From contig JAQYWA010000100.1 in assembly GCA_030145265.1 (NCBI GenBank), positions 1 to 7,275 on the forward strand: 7,275 bases of DNA, read 5' to 3'. The stretch is from Desulfuromonas sp. Lineage in GTDB: Bacteria > Desulfobacterota > Desulfuromonadia > Desulfuromonadales > Trichloromonadaceae. The position numbers and the translations under genes are program-made. Within the stretch, counting starts at the first letter, position 1. Every line of letters starts with the position of its first letter. Under the pieces are notes generated by a model. The model had not been told where the DNA came from. It was given only the letters and a program-made list of their open reading frames with translations, and did not search any database. Shown one piece after another: positions 5,117 through 7,275 of the stretch.

Positions 5117-6142
5117 TCACCGGTATGGAAACCCGTTCGGATCAAATTTGAGATCGTCGAAGGCGAACATGAATTCATGGTAGAGGGCGCGAAAAAACCA
5201 CTGGTTTTTGTGGTTGAATCCGATCAGGCGACTCATGGCGGCCATATCGAGCTGCCAGCCCTCGGCCGAGCGGCGCAGCAGATAGGGCGAGGCCTGGCGG
5301 TTGTCGACCGGAAACCGCAGCACGGCCAGGTCGCCAGCGATGCGCTCTTCGACTTCGGACAGATTTTGCTCCAACCCTTTGCGCTCGTTGTTCTGCTGGG
5401 CGTCGGTCACCAGCCATTGGCGGAAGAAAGCCCGGCTCTCCGGGGTATAGATGCCGAGTTCCGGGTCTTTGACATGCTGTTGCAACACCACCAGATAGCG
5501 CTCCAGGGTCTGCCGGGGGGACGGCTGGGCAACGAAGGGACTGCGATCCCACAGGGCGGCTTTGGCCTCGGCCCCGGCGCCAATGGCTACGTCGGTTCGG
5601 GCCCCGCCTCCGCCGCTCAAATGCTCCAGGTTGACCGCGCCGCAAAGATCGGCGGAAACTTCGCCCAAGGCCCGCCCCACCAGCAGTTCCACCGTCGCCT
5701 CGACCCCGTCGCTGACCCGCCCGGCGGCAAAAAATGGGGCCATCTGTTCTCGTTCGACATAACCGACAAAGCCATCGGGAAAGACCCCTTCGAGATCGTA
5801 CCCGATCTCCAGGCGCACCTGCCGCCCCGCCGGATCGACCAGCAGAAGGACACCCCGGGCGCCGGTGGTGGTCTCGCCCAACCGGAGCGTTTCGAAAAGC
5901 TGCACGGCCGCCTGGTTCAGGTCACCTGGGCTCTCGGCCAGAATGGTAAGCTGGAAATGGATGTCGAGATCCTGCAACAGCTTGTCATGGTAGTTGTTGA
6001 GACGCGCAACCCTCTCCGGTGTCAGCAGCCCGGCACGGTCATCGACAAAGGCGGTTTCCTGCTGGCTCTGACAGGCGGCCAGCAAGGCCGTGACCGCAAG
6101 GACGATCGCCAGACGACGGACCCAAAACCAGCAAAGCAACAA
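5117..6142 (-). CDS. TPM-domain lipoprotein with extra C-terminal domain
   Basis: The protein is about 341 residues. The N-terminus has a basic-hydrophobic signal (VRRLAIVLAVTALLAAC) with a lipobox LAAC, Cys24 being the acylated residue, so it is predicted to be membrane-anchored facing the periplasm. Residues 31-165 match the TPM (YgcG/Psb32) domain: FVDDRAGLLTPERVARLN, ARGVLLLVDPAGRQVRLEIG and GYDLEGVFPDGFVGYV. TPM proteins are linked to envelope or photosystem maintenance and some have phosphatase activity; the role here is unknown. A Gly/Ala-rich linker (176-195) leads to a 140-residue C-terminal region (about 205-341) with a mixed alpha/beta pattern, perhaps NTF2-like, which I cannot name. 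The start is uncertain: TTG at 6142 has no nearby ribosome site. An in-frame ATA at 6157-6155 lies six bases after AGAAGG and would add MPHRI. The gene is divergent from the SDR gene. No terminator is obvious before the RAYT repeat 24 bases downstream. Confidence 0.82.
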   Translation of the reverse strand: MLLCWFWVRRLAIVLAVTALLAACQSQQETAFVDDRAGLLTPERVARLNNYHDKLLQDLDIHFQLTILAESPGDLNQAAVQLFETLRLGETTTGARGVLLLVDPAGRQVRLEIGYDLEGVFPDGFVGYVEREQMAPFFAAGRVSDGVEATVELLVGRALGEVSADLCGAVNLEHLSGGGGARTDVAIGAGAEAKAALWDRSPFVAQPSPRQTLERYLVVLQQHVKDPELGIYTPESRAFFRQWLVTDAQQNNERKGLEQNLSEVEERIAGDLAVLRFPVDNRQASPYLLRRSAEGWQLDMAAMSRLIGFNHKNQWFFRALYHEFMFAFDDLKFDPNGFPYR

Positions 6143-6267
6143 AATACGATGTGGTATAAATTACCTTCTCCCCAGATCGCCAATCACGGTTTTCCATTCA
6201 ATCCGGTTGTAATTGTAGGCCAATCTGAAATAATTACCAGACTGTCGTCATCACCCAAGGAGTCCCC
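6143..6267. promoter_or_regulatory. Divergent promoter region between TPM lipoprotein and SDR genes
   Basis: This A+T-richer 125-base spacer must hold promoters for both directions. For the plus strand, TTGTAA (6207-6212) and AATAAT (6229-6234) are 16 bases apart, and AAGGAG lies just before the ATG at 6268. For the minus strand, TTGGCG and TTTATA are 17 bases apart, the latter ending at 6155. That would put the transcript start almost at the TTG codon and adds doubt about the annotated start. Both promoters are weak matches. Confidence 0.3.
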
Positions 6268-7275
6268 ATGCCCATCGACAAGCAGATTCCAGTCCTGGTC
6301 GCCGGAGCCACCGGTTATATCGGCGCCCGCCTCATTCCCCGCCTGCTACAGGCCGGCTACCGGGTCCGCGCCCTGGCCCGTACCCCGGCCAAGCTCCGTG
6401 ACCGACCATGGGCTGGCGATCGCAACATCGAGATTGTCGAAGGCGATCTGCGCGACCTCGACTCCATGATCAGCGCCTGCCGGGGCTGTCAGGCCGCCTA
6501 CTACCTGGTCCATTCGATGAACCCGGCCAGCCAAGATTTTGCCCGGACCGACCGGGAGGCCGCCGGCAACATGGTAGCCGCCGCCGAAAGCACCGGTCTG
6601 AGCCGGATCATCTACCTGAGTGGTCTCGGCGAAGAGGACGGAAACCTGAGCGAACACCTGCGTTCGCGAGCCGAAGTGGCGCGTCTGCTGCGCGCGGGCA
6701 AAGTACCGGTCACGGTACTGCGGGCAGCGATGATCATCGGCGCAGGAAGCGCTTCCTTCGAAATTCTCCGCTACCTGGTAGAGAGACTACCGGTGATGAT
6801 TACCCCGCGCTGGGTCGACACCCCCTGTCAGCCAATTGCCATCGAGAATGTGCTGCGCTACCTGATCGGCTGCCTCGACTGCGATCAAACGGCCGGACGG
6901 GTCTTCGACATCGGGCAACCTGAAGTACTCAGCTACCGCCAGCTGATGCGGATTTTTGCCGAGGAGGACGGACTGGCAAGAAGACTGATCATTCCGGTAC
7001 CGTTGCTCACACCGCGCCTGAGTTCCTACTGGATTCACCTAGTGACCCCTGTCCCAGCGGTCTTGGCCCGCCCATTGGCGGAAGGGCTGCGCAACACCGT
7101 GGTTTGCCAGGATGTCAGCATCCGCGAAATGATTCCCCAGCAGTTGCTCGACTGCCGCCAAGCGGTCCGGGTTGCCCTTGAGCAGGTCCGCAGCCACCAG
7201 GTGGAAAGCTCCTGGCGCGATGCCGGTCGCATTCCTCCCGCCGCCTGGAGCACCCCCGGCGACCCGTCCTGGGCC
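6268..7275 (+). CDS. NAD(P)-binding SDR-family protein (atypical/extended SDR, DUF2867-type), C-terminus beyond window
   Basis: The frame is open for 336 codons from ATG 6268 to the right edge, with no stop. AAGGAG lies five to six bases before the ATG. The N-terminus is a Rossmann fold: VLVAGATGYIGARL (residues 9-22) carries the GxxGxxG dinucleotide loop (G13, G16, G19), followed by VRALART (about 33-39) and VEGDLRD. YYLVHSM (78-84) and IIYLSGLGE (114-122) are signatures of the NmrA/YbjT-like atypical SDRs, which lack a standard YxxxK pair and are often annotated NAD(P)H-binding or nucleoside-diphosphate-sugar epimerase-like. The last visible part, WRDAGRIPPAAW then PGDPSWA (about 317-336), resembles the linker that precedes a DUF2867 domain, so I expect another 130-150 residues to the right. 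Substrate unknown. The protein appears soluble, and the gene is divergent from the TPM lipoprotein. Confidence 0.88.
   Translation, partial: MPIDKQIPVLVAGATGYIGARLIPRLLQAGYRVRALARTPAKLRDRPWAGDRNIEIVEGDLRDLDSMISACRGCQAAYYLVHSMNPASQDFARTDREAAGNMVAAAESTGLSRIIYLSGLGEEDGNLSEHLRSRAEVARLLRAGKVPVTVLRAAMIIGAGSASFEILRYLVERLPVMITPRWVDTPCQPIAIENVLRYLIGCLDCDQTAGRVFDIGQPEVLSYRQLMRIFAEEDGLARRLIIPVPLLTPRLSSYWIHLVTPVPAVLARPLAEGLRNTVVCQDVSIREMIPQQLLDCRQAVRVALEQVRSHQVESSWRDAGRIPPAAWSTPGDPSWA

Noticed and set aside
5177..6469. Plus-strand open frame (430 codons) spanning the TPM gene and the start of the SDR gene
   Set aside because: It is antisense to the lipoprotein and out of frame with the SDR gene, which has a strong ribosome site and Rossmann motif. 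The frame is open only because of base composition.
7049..7055. CTGTCCC in the SDR gene as another REP-family copy
   Set aside because: It is in frame within coding sequence, lacks the flanking extension, and seven bases can match by chance.

Overview
The window looks like a stretch of chromosome from a G+C-rich Gram-negative bacterium, most likely of the Desulfuromonadales/Geobacterales type (former Deltaproteobacteria). This rests on recall, not a search. The PAS/SpoIIE phosphatase opening (SYYPELQ..L.ELERF), the iron alcohol dehydrogenase subtype, and the RAYT gene with GGGGACAGGCACC-type flanks all resemble what I know from that group. Nothing here proves the genus.

Layout, left to right. 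Positions 1-158 hold the start of an unrecognised minus-strand reading frame, less G+C-rich than its surroundings. Positions 159-462 hold no convincing gene but contain several inverted repeats. Positions 463-1656 (minus) encode a six-hairpin glycosidase related to GH100 and glycogen-debranching-type enzymes, interrupted in frame by one amber codon. That codon lies inside a Shine-Dalgarno-like TAGGAG followed by a TTG. Just upstream of it is a possible remnant of a preceding gene, cut off near a GGGGACAG repeat. Positions 1815-4158 (minus) hold a two-gene operon: an iron-dependent alcohol dehydrogenase, then a PAS-SpoIIE protein phosphatase whose start overlaps the dehydrogenase stop by 17 bases. 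Positions 4270-4995 (minus) encode a REP-associated tyrosine transposase (RAYT). It sits between perfect 15-bp inverted repeats, and its frame runs out past one of them. Positions 5117-6142 (minus) encode a TPM-domain lipoprotein, divergent from a plus-strand NAD(P)-binding SDR-like protein (6268 to the right edge) that is cut by the window end.

How the genes may work together. The dehydrogenase and phosphatase are translationally linked and probably form a metabolic-plus-signalling unit. The glycosidase and the possible truncated gene before it suggest the decayed end of a sugar or compatible-solute operon. The RAYT and the GGGACAG-core repeats in most spacers suggest that a REP/RAYT-type repeat system has shaped this region. 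I see no CRISPR array, rRNA, tRNA, or clear defence or biosynthetic system. The most notable features are the conserved gene with an amber codon and possible restart, and the RAYT element with its defined ends.
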